Origin: Hirundichthys speculiger
Lineage: Eukaryota; Chordata; Actinopteri; Beloniformes; Exocoetidae
DNA length: 64,000 nucleotides
Direction of reading: 5' to 3'
Assembly (NCBI GenBank): GCA_018398805.1
Contig: JAGFBZ010000261.1
Coordinates: 2,790,001-2,854,000, forward strand
Both the position numbers and the translations under genes were made by a program. The notes below the pieces were generated by a model. It had not been told where the DNA came from and searched no databases. It worked only from the letters and a program-made list of their open reading frames with translations. Positions within the stretch are counted from its first letter, which is position 1, and every line of letters begins with the position of its first letter. Shown in pieces: positions 49,906 through 61,240 of the stretch.

Positions 49906-50715
49906 AAAAAAAAAAAAAGAAATACAAAATGAAACATTAGTTCGGAAAAAAATGAAGGCAGATCACTAACAAGGAGAACGACAGGCACTTGGTAATTGTA
50001 GCCGTAATAGGTTGGTAACATGACTACAGAGGCTGCCAGTTCTCATATCTAGTAAGCACTACATTGTTTGATAATTAGCGACACTGACATTCATAGGGGG
50101 ATGCTATGCATCTTAATTAGTAGCATGGATGAGCGATTTAGTAATAACAAATCCCGGCACCCTGCCCACCTCTACCTCCACACACAGTCTGATTCACCGA
50201 ATTACACACAGCTACACACACTTTGGTGCAAACACACACAGGCAAAACCACTCCGAGTAGCTGTCTGTGATGGTTTGAGATTTAATGACAACTCAGATGC
50301 ATTCATTTCAACTAATGTAATGGTAATTTATGAAAACTCTGATTGAAAATCAATGATTAAAGAACACTGCACACACTCGCATACAGGCAGAGGCATGCCA
50401 ATTAATTCTTCAAAAATATCCCTTTTCCCTTGTTCAGGCTTTTGACTTTTGGAGACTGTGAAGCCGGCAGGACAACACCATGTTCCTTAACGGCCAGCAT
50501 ATTAACACAAGCCCATTTCACAGCCTCCGTAATCCTCTCCCTGGTAACAAATCTCTCAAAGGTTGACAGCATACAAGAGCCGCTGACATTTCTCTCTTTC
50601 TTTTTCTTCAACTCAGTTTGGCTCACATACTCATAAAGACACACTATTTCTTCCAATTTAACCTCCCTCTTCTTCTTCTTACTGACTTCTTTGTCCTTTT
50701 CTGCCTTCTAAAACA

Positions 50716-50718
<3 letters not shown>

Positions 50719-50746
<28 letters not shown>
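50719..50746. repeat. (TC)14 microsatellite
   Basis: Fourteen perfect TC units. Confidence 0.96.
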
Positions 50747-50750
<4 letters not shown>

Positions 50751-50777
50751 TTTTTTCCCCCAACATTAACACCCACC

Positions 50778-51000
50778 AGCCCCCATTCTGAAATTCATCA
50801 GTGGAGGAAAGCGGGGGAAATGAAATCTGGGGCTGTGATTTATGAGTTATTGTGATCCCAGCGTTCTGGGGGATGTATCAGAGACGGGGGTCACGTCTGT
50901 GTTAATTAAAATTTTGTGGCGGATTAAAAGCAGTCAATGGTGCCCTCTGATCCACCGTTTCAGAAGGAAAGTGTAATTAGAAAAGGATAATAACTGTGTG
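50778..51000. other. Candidate conserved non-coding element close to the RBMS exon
   Basis: A 220-bp repeat-free block starting about 0.9 kb before the exon in transcript order. It contains GGCTGTGATTTATGAG, GTGTTAATTAAAATTTTG, GGCGGATTAAAAGC and AGTGTAATTAGAAAAGG, several homeodomain-like cores within otherwise balanced sequence. It is bounded by a (TC)14 tract on one side and a G20 tract on the other. It could be an intronic enhancer or splicing-regulatory block. Confidence 0.45.
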
Positions 51001-51004
51001 ATTT

Positions 51005-51024
51005 GGGGGGGGGGGGGGGGGGGG
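51005..51024. repeat. G20 homopolymer
   Basis: Twenty consecutive G residues directly after the 50778-51000 block; a C run in the sense transcript. Confidence 0.96.
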
Positions 51025-51164
51025 CTGTTACCGTTGCAACATTAACTTACCAACAATGTATTTTACTCACGCAAGCATGAGAACGCGCAAAAAACTAACT
51101 TTATCACCTGTGGATATACAGCTTATTACACACGTCAGAAGTCTTACTTTCTCTGAGATATTTG

Positions 51165-51335
51165 GTGGGTGCTGTGGTGGTAGAGATGGGTAATTTTGCT
51201 GTAGCATGGTGGTGTATGAGCACGGAGTAATGTGAAAATCATTGCCTGTGGCGGGAGAGAAATCGTGTATGAGGACTAATTAATGTCCGACTGTTAGAGA
51301 GGGGTGGCTCTTTAAATGTGGAAAGATGAAGGGCC
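51165..51335. other. Candidate conserved non-coding element
   Basis: Repeat-free block with GATGGGTAATTTTGC, ATGAGGACTAATTAATGTCC and CCTGTGGCGGGAGAG. It lies just beyond the G20 tract and may form one conserved region with 50778-51000. Texture-based call. Confidence 0.4.
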
Positions 51336-51755
51336 AGAGTAAACTGATTCAAGTAGGCATCCATAAGAGGGACTAGATGTTCTTTTTTCCAAAAGGTATA
51401 TTTATCAAGAACAATAGAATATAATAGAAATAATCATAATATTAATTATAATAGGTAATGATGGAAGACAAAAAAAAGAGTTACCAAGAAAGAGACATCC
51501 CCAAAAAAGAGTAAATCTTGGACAGTTACATAAAAGTGACTTAAGTTCCATGCCTTTATGGCTCGGGAACACTTGTGGGGCATCACAGCCATGTTGGTAA
51601 ATAAGGAAGTGTTTAGAAAAGAAGTTGAGAGAAACACTAGTCATTGGAAGCCAAAAATAACAAGAAACGTGGATCGGACACAGGTTTATCATGACAAATT
51701 ATCAGTTGAAGCAAGACTGCGTTATTTGGAGATGGGGTTTTTGAATGGTTTAGGT

Positions 51756-52246
51756 CAGTGGTGCACAAACTGTGGTACGTGTACCACCAGTTGTACGTGA
51801 GCGCTCTCTGGTGGTACACGGGGAAGGTCATGACTTTCCACATTTTCATTAAACAAAACAAAACAAAAAACAGAAACATACAAGGCATTACAAATACAAC
51901 ATTTCAAACAGAATGAAATGTTGAATTAAAATTGTGTCTTTAAAAAAAAAATATTTGTTGTATATTCAGTTGCAGTGCAGATGTAACAACTTTTGAGTGT
52001 GTTTATTTTGCGCTGTATGAGAGTATGAGTATGTGAGAATTGTTGGACAGAGTTGTAAATGTGTGATTCAGTAAAGTAACAATTCAGGTAATAAATAACC
52101 ACAATAAGGAATAAACATCTCTGTGTGTTTAAAGCTAATTGAGAAGGCATATATGGCTATATTTTAAAATTGGTCATCATGGTGGTACTCAGAGAGCTGA
52201 ACAGTTTCTCAGGTGGTATGTACTATTAAAGATTTGAGAACCACTG
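51756..52246. mobile_element. hAT-type MITE
   Basis: Left end CAGTGGTGCACAAACTGTGG and reverse complement of right end CAGTGGTTCTCAAATCTTTA are hAT-class inverted termini, with GGTAC/GGTGGTA motifs inside both ends. Flanking 8-mers GTTTAGGT (51748-51755) and CTTTAGAT (52247-52254) match at 6 of 8. No transposase frame was recognised. Confidence 0.75.
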
Positions 52247-52506
52247 CTTTAGATTCATAGAAGATCCCAAAGGCTACACTACTGACCCCAGTAGTTCTGG
52301 AGGTCCAATTCTCAAGTCACGTGTACAATTTACAAATGGATGAGTGCAGATCTGACAAACCTTAAAGGTGGCAAGTTGTTCTAACACTGTCATTTGAACA
52401 AAGGCATAGCCGACGCAACCATTATATATTTGAGGGCAGTGGTGCAGATCTAACTGAATTAACATTGATAGTCAAAGGCCTATCTAGATAACACTCACCT
52501 TACATG

Positions 52507-52575
52507 ATTCAAATTCAAATTCAAAATTCAAAAATACTTTATTAATCCCCCAAGGGGGAAATTCAAGTTTCAGTA
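52507..52575. repeat. Fish interspersed-repeat tail (TTTATTAATCCCC motif)
   Basis: Tandem TTCAAA units precede ATACTTTATTAATCCCCCAA and GGGGGAAATTCAAG, a motif widespread in teleost genomes and thought to be a retroelement terminus. The following ~280 bp (to about 52860) may belong to the same element, but I cannot name its family. Confidence 0.45.
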
Positions 52576-52869
52576 CACCAGTTCAAAATTCTGGTGTACT
52601 AGGGGAGCTGCTAGCATCCAGCGCTCCTTTTCATGCCAGGTCCCGTGGTCCGAGTGCTTACTCCAGGTAACGGCCGTTTTAAAACAGTTAACAGCCGTTA
52701 GAACCAGTATATCTCCATAATGATGACAAGTGAGATATCTCCAGGTCAGAGGAGGAAACACTGATGAACCAAACCGTCTCCCCTGGGAAGACCGAGCTCC
52801 ATTCAGTCCGGCGAGCGACAGAGCCCACCAACTTGTTATTTGTCTGGTGAGTTAATCACGCTCCAAAAC

Positions 52870-54040
52870 TTGATGTCTTCTGCATGTTTTATTTAAATAT
52901 TTGCTGATCTCAGCAAGATAAAGAATCTCATTACAGAAACTTTAACTGTAACTTCTAACAAAAAAGGAATGTTCAAAAATATATTACAAGTTAAAATTGA
53001 AATGATTCACACTTGTGCCTTCATATAAATGATTAGAAACATTAGAAAATGTGTGAAAACAGAAAGTACAAACACTTGAACAACAGATTCATACAAATAA
53101 AAATAAAAAGTATTTTTTTCCAATAAACAAAATTGATCAGAAAAAGAAAATCCCTCTGCAGCCAAACAAATTTACCATCTATGACGGCTCTCTTCCTTTG
53201 TGCCCCTTTGATAATACGTAAAGGGCTACATTTACATTTTCAGTGCATTTATGAGAGCACTGAGGAGCAGCGAACTTTAATAACGTCACAAGTCTGGAGG
53301 CATTAAAGTACAAGCGAGCTGCAGTCAGATCTGTTCGCTGTTTACGGTCCCTGGAAACATTTGGGTTGTCATTTGCACTACTTTGCAGGGCGCTTTCTCT
53401 ATTCGCATGAGCTGTGAGTATTTGGAGCACATACCTTACTTGAAGCACATTTCTTATTTGCAATGTTTCCTTATGTGAAGCAAGTTTCATTATTTGCTTG
53501 TGTTGCGAGTATTTGCACCGCATGTGTTGTCAAACTAATGAAGCTGTCTTCTCAATTTGCTGGTTTTTCGTCTACTTGCATGCATTTTCTCAGATGGCAG
53601 TATGTTCAGCTCTGCTGGTGACTGGAAAAATAAAAATCAGCTTATATAGAACCTCTGATTAAAGTAATATAGCAAAAGAACAGGTCTGATTCCTTGCCAT
53701 ACAGCAAGCTGCAAATGACAATAATGTATGGCGTTACATTCGCTGCCAAAACACCATGGGGAGCGTATTCTTACAGTGAGCAGCGTAACAATCAATTATA
53801 ACAGCGCAATTTGTTAACTGAGAGAGCGCAAAGCTCTGATCACGAGCACGTAAAACACCCTCCCTCAACCCAGCTGTACGCTCTCACCCAAAACTTTTGC
53901 TCACTCTGAGTTTAGTGGGTGTTTTTGACAGCTGGGGTGGTAACCCTTGGGACTGATGTGGTTGGCCGAACCTTCAACTCAAATCCAGTGACAGCGCGGG
54001 AAAGACAAGATGAAAAAGAAAGAAAGAAGAAGAATTAGAA
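52870..54040. other. Unassigned intronic sequence
   Basis: No gene or named repeat recognised; the 114-codon minus frame at 53179-53523 has no domain. Near 53390-53580 there are repeated TATTTGC/ATTTGC words. Confidence 0.45.
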
Positions 54041-54047
54041 GAAGAGG

Positions 54048-54076
54048 GAGAGGAGGAGGAGGAGGAGGAGGAGGAG
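54048..54076. repeat. (GGA)n microsatellite
   Basis: About nine GGA units following a purine-rich GAA/GAAA stretch. Confidence 0.93.
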
Positions 54077-54095
54077 CAGGGACATGACAACAACG

Positions 54096-54313
54096 GAGAA
54101 GGTAAGGGAGCATTTGTTAAGTAGAATAACTTTTTTCTCTTGGGACATTCATTTTCATTCTGTAACACTGCATGATTTCTGCTACAAATAAAATCTGTTA
54201 GTTGTGGAAATGGATAATTAGCCTGAGACATAGACATGTAGTGTTATCTAATAAAAATTAACGTGCCAAGAGAAAAAAGTTACTGTACTTAACAAATGCT
54301 CCCTTACATTCTC
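54096..54313. repeat. Long inverted repeat (50-bp arms) at the edge of the L1-like fragment
   Basis: Left arm 54096-54145 and right arm 54264-54313 are reverse complements at 46 of 50 positions. Both contain TAAGGGAGCATTTGTTAAGT and AACTTTTTTCTCTTGG. They are separated by 118 bp. The right arm is the 3' edge of the minus-strand LINE fragment, so the left arm is an inverted second copy of that edge. A MITE is the alternative reading, but no clear target duplication was found. Confidence 0.82.
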
Positions 54314-54905
54314 TGTCAAAGTAAATATATTTTTCTTTCATATCTTTATCATCAAAATACAGTATCACGTCTCTCTCTGTAAGTTGAATTATGTGCTCAA
54401 TCTTCTGGCCAATAAAATATTGTACATCTGTCCAAAATATTATTGTATATTTGTGCTGCAAAAAAAACCAAAACAAAACAAACAAAAAAAAAACAAATGA
54501 GAAATTGTTTTTATTTGTTGGTCACAGAAAGTACAAAAATAATCTATATCAAGGTTTAAATCTTTCCAATTTCTTCTTGACTGGGTACACCTGTAAAATT
54601 TTGAAAGCAACAACCTTAACTACATTGCTTTAACAGAACCTCCCTCCATTTAATCAAATCTGGTTCCAGTTAAGGTCTCTAAATAAAGAGGACCAAAAGA
54701 ATCTACATGGAGGCAGAATAAGTCTTCCGAAAATATTCTGATCAGTTTATTTGAGCATTTATTTTTGGTGACGTCAACCTTACTGACCAGTTTGCCCGTT
54801 TAGCAGGTCACTAATTGGAGTATCAGTAATCGGCAGCTCACCACTCTGCAAGGCATCAAACATCACTGCATTTTCCTTTGGAGTTACAGGCAAGTTAAAC
54901 TTGGA

Positions 54906-54906
<1 letters not shown>

Positions 54907-54940
<34 letters not shown>
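54907..54940. repeat. A34 homopolymer
   Basis: Thirty-four consecutive A residues within the LINE relic. As the LINE is on the minus strand, this T run is not its own poly(A) tail; it is expanded slippage sequence or a separate event. Confidence 0.95.
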
Positions 54941-54943
<3 letters not shown>

Positions 54944-55041
54944 GTATTTGCCAAAAGCCTCCTATTAAAATTTAAAAGCTATTTGACAAGTATGATATCT
55001 TTTTCCACTCAGTTTTTAAAATGAAGTGACTTCTTCTAAAG

Positions 55042-55243
55042 CAGGGGTCTCCAATCTCGGTCCTCGAGGGCCGCTGTCCTGCAGGTTTTAGATGTTTCCC
55101 TCCTTCTTCACACCCTGATACAAGTGACTGTGTCATTAACAGACATGTGCTGACCTTGATGACAAGATGATGGTGTGTTAAAGCAGGGAAACATGGAAAC
55201 CTGCAGGACACTGGCCCTCCAGGACTGAGATTGGAGACCCCTG
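55042..55243. mobile_element. hAT-type MITE inserted in the L1-like relic
   Basis: Left end CAGGGGTCTCCAATCTCGGT and reverse complement of right end CAGGGGTCTCCAATCTCAGT are near-identical, and similarity continues for about 45 bp (TCCTCGAGGGCC against TCCTGGAGGGCC; CCTGCAGG). This is the CAGGGG...GGTCCT(C/G)GAGGGCC class of vertebrate hAT MITEs. Flanks TTCTAAAG and TTCTGTAA agree only at the first four and one later base, so the target duplication is weak. LINE coding homology resumes on both sides. Confidence 0.82.
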
Positions 55244-55830
55244 TTCTGTAATGTATGTATGTAATCAGAAGTTGGGGAGAAGTTGTGTTTGTAAATGAGT
55301 TTCCAGGTCAAGAGAGCTTGTTGATAAAAATCACACAATTTTATTGGGAGCTTTTCAATTTTCTTAATTACACTTCAATAAGAATCTGGTTCCTCCTATT
55401 AAATTTAAAATATGTTTGGGAAAGGCAGATAGTATGCACCAGATAGTATCTTGTCTATTTAATAGATTAGTTAACTATTTCACTTTAAATGAGTTATTTA
55501 ACATTTCAGAACTTAAAACATACATGTCACTACATTGTTTTGTATTGCATAGAATATCCTTTTTCAAGTAATGGCTTTTATGTTTCCAATTAAAATCAAA
55601 TAAAATTTTATCCAACATTTTATTCATTTGTCTTGGCAGTGCCAATGATAAGGATGCATAAACAGATCGGAGATTCCTTCTGCCTTTGACAGTAAACTCT
55701 ATTTTTTAAGGACAAATCTTTTATCAGCCACATATTGAATATCGTTGTTTTGCTCAATAATGGGGCCAAAATTAGATAAGCTGCAGAATTTTTTTATCTT
55801 TGTCAATAAACACTCTCAAATATGTAACGT

Positions 55831-57120
55831 TTTCTTTAACTATTTAGCACATATCATTTAGCACATTTTGGAGTGTTGTTTTCTCTTTGTACACACCTTA
55901 CAGAGCCTACTTGATCAGAACCAGAAACATAGCTGGATCAGAGTTTTCTAGGTCACAAAAGAGGAGCAGACATAGTTGCACTGTAACATTTCACACTGAC
56001 AAGTTTTAGTCAAAGGGGCAGCCTTCACATGTCATGCCAAACTATAACAGCATATCTACTTAGGTTCAAGGTGATGAACACACAAAATCAGCTTTTTTTT
56101 TTGTCATTTCAGTGAACTGATCACAAGAGTGATGACAGATCCTCCTTATTCATACTTGTAAGAGCATTTAAACAGAACAGTTTTAGATTCATAATGTAAT
56201 TTGGACCCTCTGGGAAAAGATTCACTTTAACAATCAGAATATTCCAATAGTGGATTCTTAGAAACACTGATTACAAATTTAATATTCACACCACTACCAC
56301 CTGGAGTGTACTTATCAAATTTTAAACAGGCTGAGAGTTTTAGAAATCACTGACCTATATTGAGACTGCTCTGAGTGGAAAGAGAGAATTTGCAGAAAGA
56401 AGAAGTGCAAGAAAAAAAAAAAGGTGTGTACAAAAGAAAGGCAGAGTGAAGATGGAAGTTGTTTGGGGTAAGTTAAATGCATCTAAGAAGACTGAACTGA
56501 CTCTTAAAGAGCTGCCTGCATTAATAGATCCAGTTTGCTCTTCCCCTGAGCAGTTATTGTGGCTCATATAACCATAATGATTTTTATAATGTGGAATGTT
56601 TGATCTGTGGCCACAGGGTGGAACTGGTAAAGGCCTGTTTTGTTGAAAAAGAAAATGATAATTGAACGATATGGAGACATTAGAGCCTCCATTTCTGCTT
56701 TCATCGAGCAGACGACTTGTGAAGTGATTTTTAAATGTACACTATGTGTTGTTTTGGCTGAATACTGAGAATTTATTTTTGTCATTCTGACTCATCCAAA
56801 GTATTTTAAAAAGGAAGATCTATGTATTATATGTATATTATTCAGCTCTGTTTATATTTAGAACTAGAGTATAAGTGATGTCTACTTCCCCACTTTGATT
56901 CTTATATTAATTGTCTTACAAAAAGAAATATAAAACACAATGGTATTACTAATTGTACATTTTCAGACTTTGACAAATAATTACTTTTGGAGACAATTGG
57001 AAACATCATGATAGTTCCTTATCCACTTTTGAAGACACTGGTTGGAAATGAATACGAACCTCATGGAATAATATTGACTATGAAGTTTACATTATTCCTC
57101 TATAATGTATTAACAAAACT
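55831..57120. other. Unassigned intronic sequence
   Basis: Nothing recognised; AT-rich with only short frames. Confidence 0.5.
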
Positions 57121-57124
57121 ACTA

Positions 57125-57600
57125 CAAGTGATCCCTTGCCAATTCGCGCTTTAAGTTCCATGGTTTTAAGTTATTCGTGGATTTTTCAGAAATATATAAC
57201 ATAATAAATAATCAAGAAAAAAATCACGGAAATTGCGCAAAAATCCACCCGACAGCAGACGAGAAGCCGCAGCTGCCAGCGGAACGTCAAACGATGACTC
57301 ACAGCCTCCTGTAAGCAACACGAGAAACGAAATCTGTGCGCTGATTGGCCGAGACGCATCACCCAAGCATCACAGGATGCTGTGCGCGTTCTCTCACAGC
57401 GAAGAAATGTTGTAACAGAAAGACCATATCAGTTGAGCCTTTGTCTCGTTTCGCTGCAGTGCCTCGCTACATTTTTGCGGTTTTAAAACATATTTTAAAC
57501 ACATTATTTAGTCTCGGGGGGCTCCGGCTCCAGTTTACGGATTTTGATTTTCGCGAGAGGGCGCCGGTCCCCATTAACCGTGAAAAATAAGGGATCACTG
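57125..57600. mobile_element. TA-flanked MITE with GTGATCCCTT termini (Tigger/pogo-like)
   Basis: Left end CAAGTGATCCCTTG and reverse complement of right end CAGTGATCCCTTATTTTTCA form an inverted pair differing by one inserted base at the tip. TA dinucleotides flank both ends (57123-57124 and 57601-57602), as expected for Tc1/mariner superfamily insertion. The interior is CpG-rich (TTTTCGCGAGAGGGCGCCGG) and lacks a transposase. Family name is tentative. Confidence 0.72.
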
Positions 57601-57605
57601 TACAG

Positions 57606-58295
57606 GGGCCTGGTTAGCCAGTAGTAAGTTGGATTTGTTTCCAGTGGGACTATGTCAGAGCTGCTCTTTCAGAATTTCTATCTGCAGCCATGTGGTGGAG
57701 GGCGTCTAGCTAAGTGATCTCGGATTACATCACTGCTTTTGAGGATGATGTGGTCCCTTTGGCTTCATCAAGTTGTGATCTTCTTCTCATACTAAACTTG
57801 AATCCAAGTTGAAAGCGGCGGGGATGAGAATCAACATCTCCAAGTCTGAGACCATGGTTATCAGCCAGAAATGGGTGGAGCGCCCTCCTCGTGTTTAAGA
57901 TGAGGTGTCGCCTCAAGTTTAAGTATCTTCAAGGTGTTGTTCACAAGTGAGTGAAGGATGGACCAGGCGAGTTTGTGCAGCGCAGTCAGTTACGTGGACT
58001 GTCTAGCAGTCAGTTGTGGTGAAGAGAGAGGTGAGACAAAAGCCTGCCTTTCTGTTTACCAGCTGATTTCTGACCCTTAACTATGGTCATAAACTGCGGA
58101 GAAAGAGTGAAACTGTTGATACAAGCGGTTGAAATGAGTCTCTTCTACAGGGTGACTGGAGTCTCCCATCGAGACAGGGTTGGAAGTTCAGTCATTTGTG
58201 AAGGACTCAAGAGTAGAGCTGATGCTCAATCACATCAAGAGGAACCAGGAGGAGCCACTTGAGATGGTTTTGACATTTGGTTAGGTTGCCTCCTG
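57606..58295 (+). pseudogene. LINE reverse transcriptase to C-terminus relic (L2/RTE-type)
   Basis: Plus-strand sequence follows the consensus of a common fish non-LTR element: TTGTTTCCAGTGGGACTATG, CAGAATTTCTA, then the RT motif-C region GCTTTTGAGGATGATGTGGT. There a lost base breaks the FADD box. After it come GGGATGAGAATCAACATCTC, TGTTGTTCACAAGTGAGTGA, ACAAGCGGTTGAAATGAGTC and GGTTGCCTCCTGGATGCCTT. The last corresponds to the RMPPGRLP-type C-terminal motif also seen in the 34240-34480 fragment. Many frameshifts and stops; inactive. Confidence 0.82.
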
Positions 58296-58299
58296 GATG

Positions 58300-60320
58300 C
58301 CTTCCCTACACAAGTAAAATGGTAACAGCCATCAAAAACAAGCATCACTTTTAAAGGAAAAGAAAATCTGTCAAGCTTTGTGAAAACACAAGTTCTGAGG
58401 TTAATTTTTGTAAAAACATTTTTTGTTCAAATTTCATAAAAAAAAACCAACTTGATTTCCAAATGTGTTATCTCTCACATACAGAAAAAATACACTGTTG
58501 TGATTCTTTTTTCTCTTTCTGGTTCACTCCTTTTCAGAACGCGAGGCTAACTCGCTTTTACCTGCACAAGAATGTTCACCATACATTAAATTTGTGTATT
58601 CAGTTAAGTCAGAGGCTTCTAACATGTCCAGTGTCTATAATGACCATGTTTGTGGCTGTACTGTATTTGCACCCTACGCTAGCATTTAGTGAGTCACTGA
58701 ACTGAAGAAAAACACAATTAAGCTGTGAAAAAGCAGACGGGTTAAGCAGCAGAGTTACACTCAATTTAAGACAGCACATTCAATGCATTTACACGACACA
58801 CACACCTGCACAAAGATGCACACAGATTCTGCTTGAGAAGGACCTTCCACAGCAGAGCACACGCTGTATGGCTACTGTAATCAATGTGGGTACTCTAGAG
58901 TTACAATCTCAAGTGAGATGCAGAGGGCAAAGTGTTGCTTTGAAGCTACTGCACAAGCACAAACACTCAATCGATAGCTGTCACTTAAAAGCAGCTCAAA
59001 GTGACTGACTGACTACATGCGTGGCGGCTGGTAATGCTGCTCAGCTGTACACCTACATGCACATGCTCACATGGAGTTGCTGAAGGACACAAGCACACAG
59101 GGAGGATGAATACACACACACACACACACACTGTGTCTCTGATTGGAACTACAAGAACATGAGCTGCCATATCATATTTCCTAGCTTGGCTCTAACTGGG
59201 AGCCTGTCAAGATAAAAAGAGCATTTTCAAACTGTTGCTACATTATTTGGCAATGCTATCATTGCCCAAACTCCCCTCAGTGACTGCGACTTTTGTATGT
59301 AGGAGACATGTTTGCTTTACACAACCCCTTAAAGTCCAAGTAAAGTGGAAATAAAACTTGCATTCCGAGTGTTATTAAACACTCAGTGAACTGTGAGTGA
59401 TGAAAACAATCCAAGTATTAAAGAAAATGAAAAAAAAAAACTCTGTTCTGACAGACAGTGGGCATATCCACTGAGAGCTCTGAGAAGATGGATCATACCA
59501 CACTAACTGGGCAAATAGATAGGAGTTTGATTTTAATTAACTAAACTGTTTAGATGTGAAATTAAAAAAAAAAAAGCTTACTGGGAGAGATGGAGACACA
59601 AACTAATGCCACATATTTTGGCTCTCCATCCGCACTGATCATACATAGCAAAGCTGATTTTGTTTTACTGCTGTACAATGACAGAGCATACTATTCTATT
59701 CTGCAATGCAGATACTAAATATTTCTTGCTGTGGATGCTGTTAAGAAAATGGTGGCACCTCACAACTTACTCTCACAGTGTGGGTATCTTCTGCCAAGAA
59801 TGCAGCCAGGTCAGGTCAGCACATGAGCATGCAAGTTGGAGAGTGAATGTGTCAATCTGGCTATGTTACTCTGCACCAGCTGTGCATCCATTATTCTCAG
59901 TCTCCACTAAAAGTTTGCAAACAACCATGTGAATAATTAGGCAGTTGTTGGCAGTCATCCCACAGCTTTCTATCAAGTGTCCAGTTACTCAAGTTACTTT
60001 GGTTTTCTCAGACGTTGCACAATGCTCCAAAGATTTGGGCGCAGTACTGGTTCATAACAAAGTTTATGCATAGTGTGTTAATGACAAGTGCTGTGGACTC
60101 TGCAGTAAGCAGCTGCATGAATAATCATGGTGCAAGACTGTTAACTTAGCCATTTCAGTCACTAAGCATAAATCTGATTGTCTAAGCTGCTGTAAAGCTT
60201 TTCAACATCTGCAGAGCTATGTTTCAGTTTTGCTCTTCAGAAATTTCTTCTTCTTCTCATTATACCTTTGTAATTTAAGTAGGGAAGCCAAGTCTAGCAA
60301 ATTCAGACATCTAGAAAGAA
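58300..60320. other. Unassigned intronic sequence
   Basis: Apart from an (AC)10 tract nothing is recognised. Short frames only. Confidence 0.5.
59112..59131. repeat. (AC)10 microsatellite
   Basis: Ten perfect AC units. Confidence 0.95.
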
Positions 60321-60332
60321 CATTTTTAGTAG

Positions 60333-61050
60333 TGTTAGGTCTGAATTTTCTTAACTTTTCAGGTCCAGAATTAGTGCAACTAGTGGTTCTCATTTATATA
60401 CAGATACACATTAGTTACATATTGGTATTAATATTGTTATCAATAGCATTATTAATATTGTGTAGTTGAAAGCATAAATGACATTATCTTTTAGTTTATA
60501 TTACACTGTTTTATTGTTGATCATTGTTTTTATCATCTTGTTTTGTTCAATGAACCATATGTCCATATCTCAGTGTCTTAGATCGATCTTAGTGTATGTT
60601 TTGTCTTCACTTTATATCAAAAATGTAGCAAACTAGCACAGCTGTAGCCGGTTAAAAACACATGTTTGGAGACAAAGACCTGGCTAGGTAAATAGAATGG
60701 CATTGTAGGATATGTAGTCTCTCTTTTTCAGGAAATGCCAGTAGTGGATTGGACCATAAGACGACGACGTGGCGACAACGGACTGGACGAAAGAACGGAG
60801 TACAGGACCGGCCAACGGGAGACCCAAATCTAAACCACGGCACCTCTCCACCTAGTGACACACATTTCTGTATAAATTGTTGTTGTTTTAATTTGTTCCG
60901 CCCCTCCTCATGCTAGAGACTGCCTCTGTCAGGGAGCTGTGATGTCACATTTTTTGCAATTAAACATCTGTGTTGTACTGAGCCGACCAAGACTCTCCTT
61001 TCTAACAAAGAATACACAACTAGAATCTTTTAAGAAAAAAAATCCTAACA
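60333..61050 (+). mobile_element. Probable solo LTR of an LTR retroelement
   Basis: The element starts TGTTAGG and ends CCTAACA, a perfect 7-bp inverted terminal pair with the canonical TG...CA ends, and is flanked by GTAG on both sides (60329-60332 and 61051-61054). Near the 3' side a TATAAA-like box (TGTATAAATTG, about 60870) precedes an AATTAAA poly(A)-like signal (about 60958), consistent with U3-R-U5 order on the plus strand. No internal gag/pol or second LTR is present. The host family is not recognised; a 4-bp duplication is short, so chance boundaries remain possible. Confidence 0.58.
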
Positions 61051-61109
61051 GTAGTAAGTCAAAATATGTGTCAAATTCTCAGCTAGATGGCATGGCTGTC
61101 TAATTTAAG

Positions 61110-61119
61110 CCCCCCCCCC
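61110..61119. repeat. C10 homopolymer
   Basis: Ten C residues immediately before the TA/TG microsatellite. Confidence 0.9.
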
Positions 61120-61120
61120 A

Positions 61121-61124
61121 TATC

Positions 61125-61164
<40 letters not shown>

Positions 61165-61170
61165 TGTATA

Positions 61171-61239
<69 letters not shown>

Positions 61240-61240
61240 A
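61121..61240. repeat. Compound (TA)n/(TG)n microsatellite
   Basis: About 100 bp of TA units with GTA interruptions, ending in seven TG units. Confidence 0.97.

Larger units (their letters stand above)
54258..55830 (-). pseudogene. L1/Tx1-like LINE ORF2 C-terminal relic
   Basis: Minus-strand translation from about 55830 downward gives, in order and with stops and frameshifts, RNLRSVYASLSLALPRQMN, KMLDKILFDFNWKHKSHYL, KKDILCN, then YQQALLTWKLIYKHNFSP. Next come PVTPKENAVMFDALQSGELP, YFCTFCDQQIKTISHLF and FWTDVQYFIGQKI. This is the conserved post-RT region of fish L1-like ORF2, including the zf-RVT C-x2-C...H cluster near 54500-54545. Endonuclease and the catalytic RT core are absent, so the copy is 5'-truncated. 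It is split by a hAT MITE at 55042-55243 and contains an A34 tract at 54907-54940. Confidence 0.85.

Noticed and set aside
60375..60400. TAGTGGTTCTCAT resembling a hAT terminus
   Set aside because: It lies inside the probable LTR and has no inverted partner.
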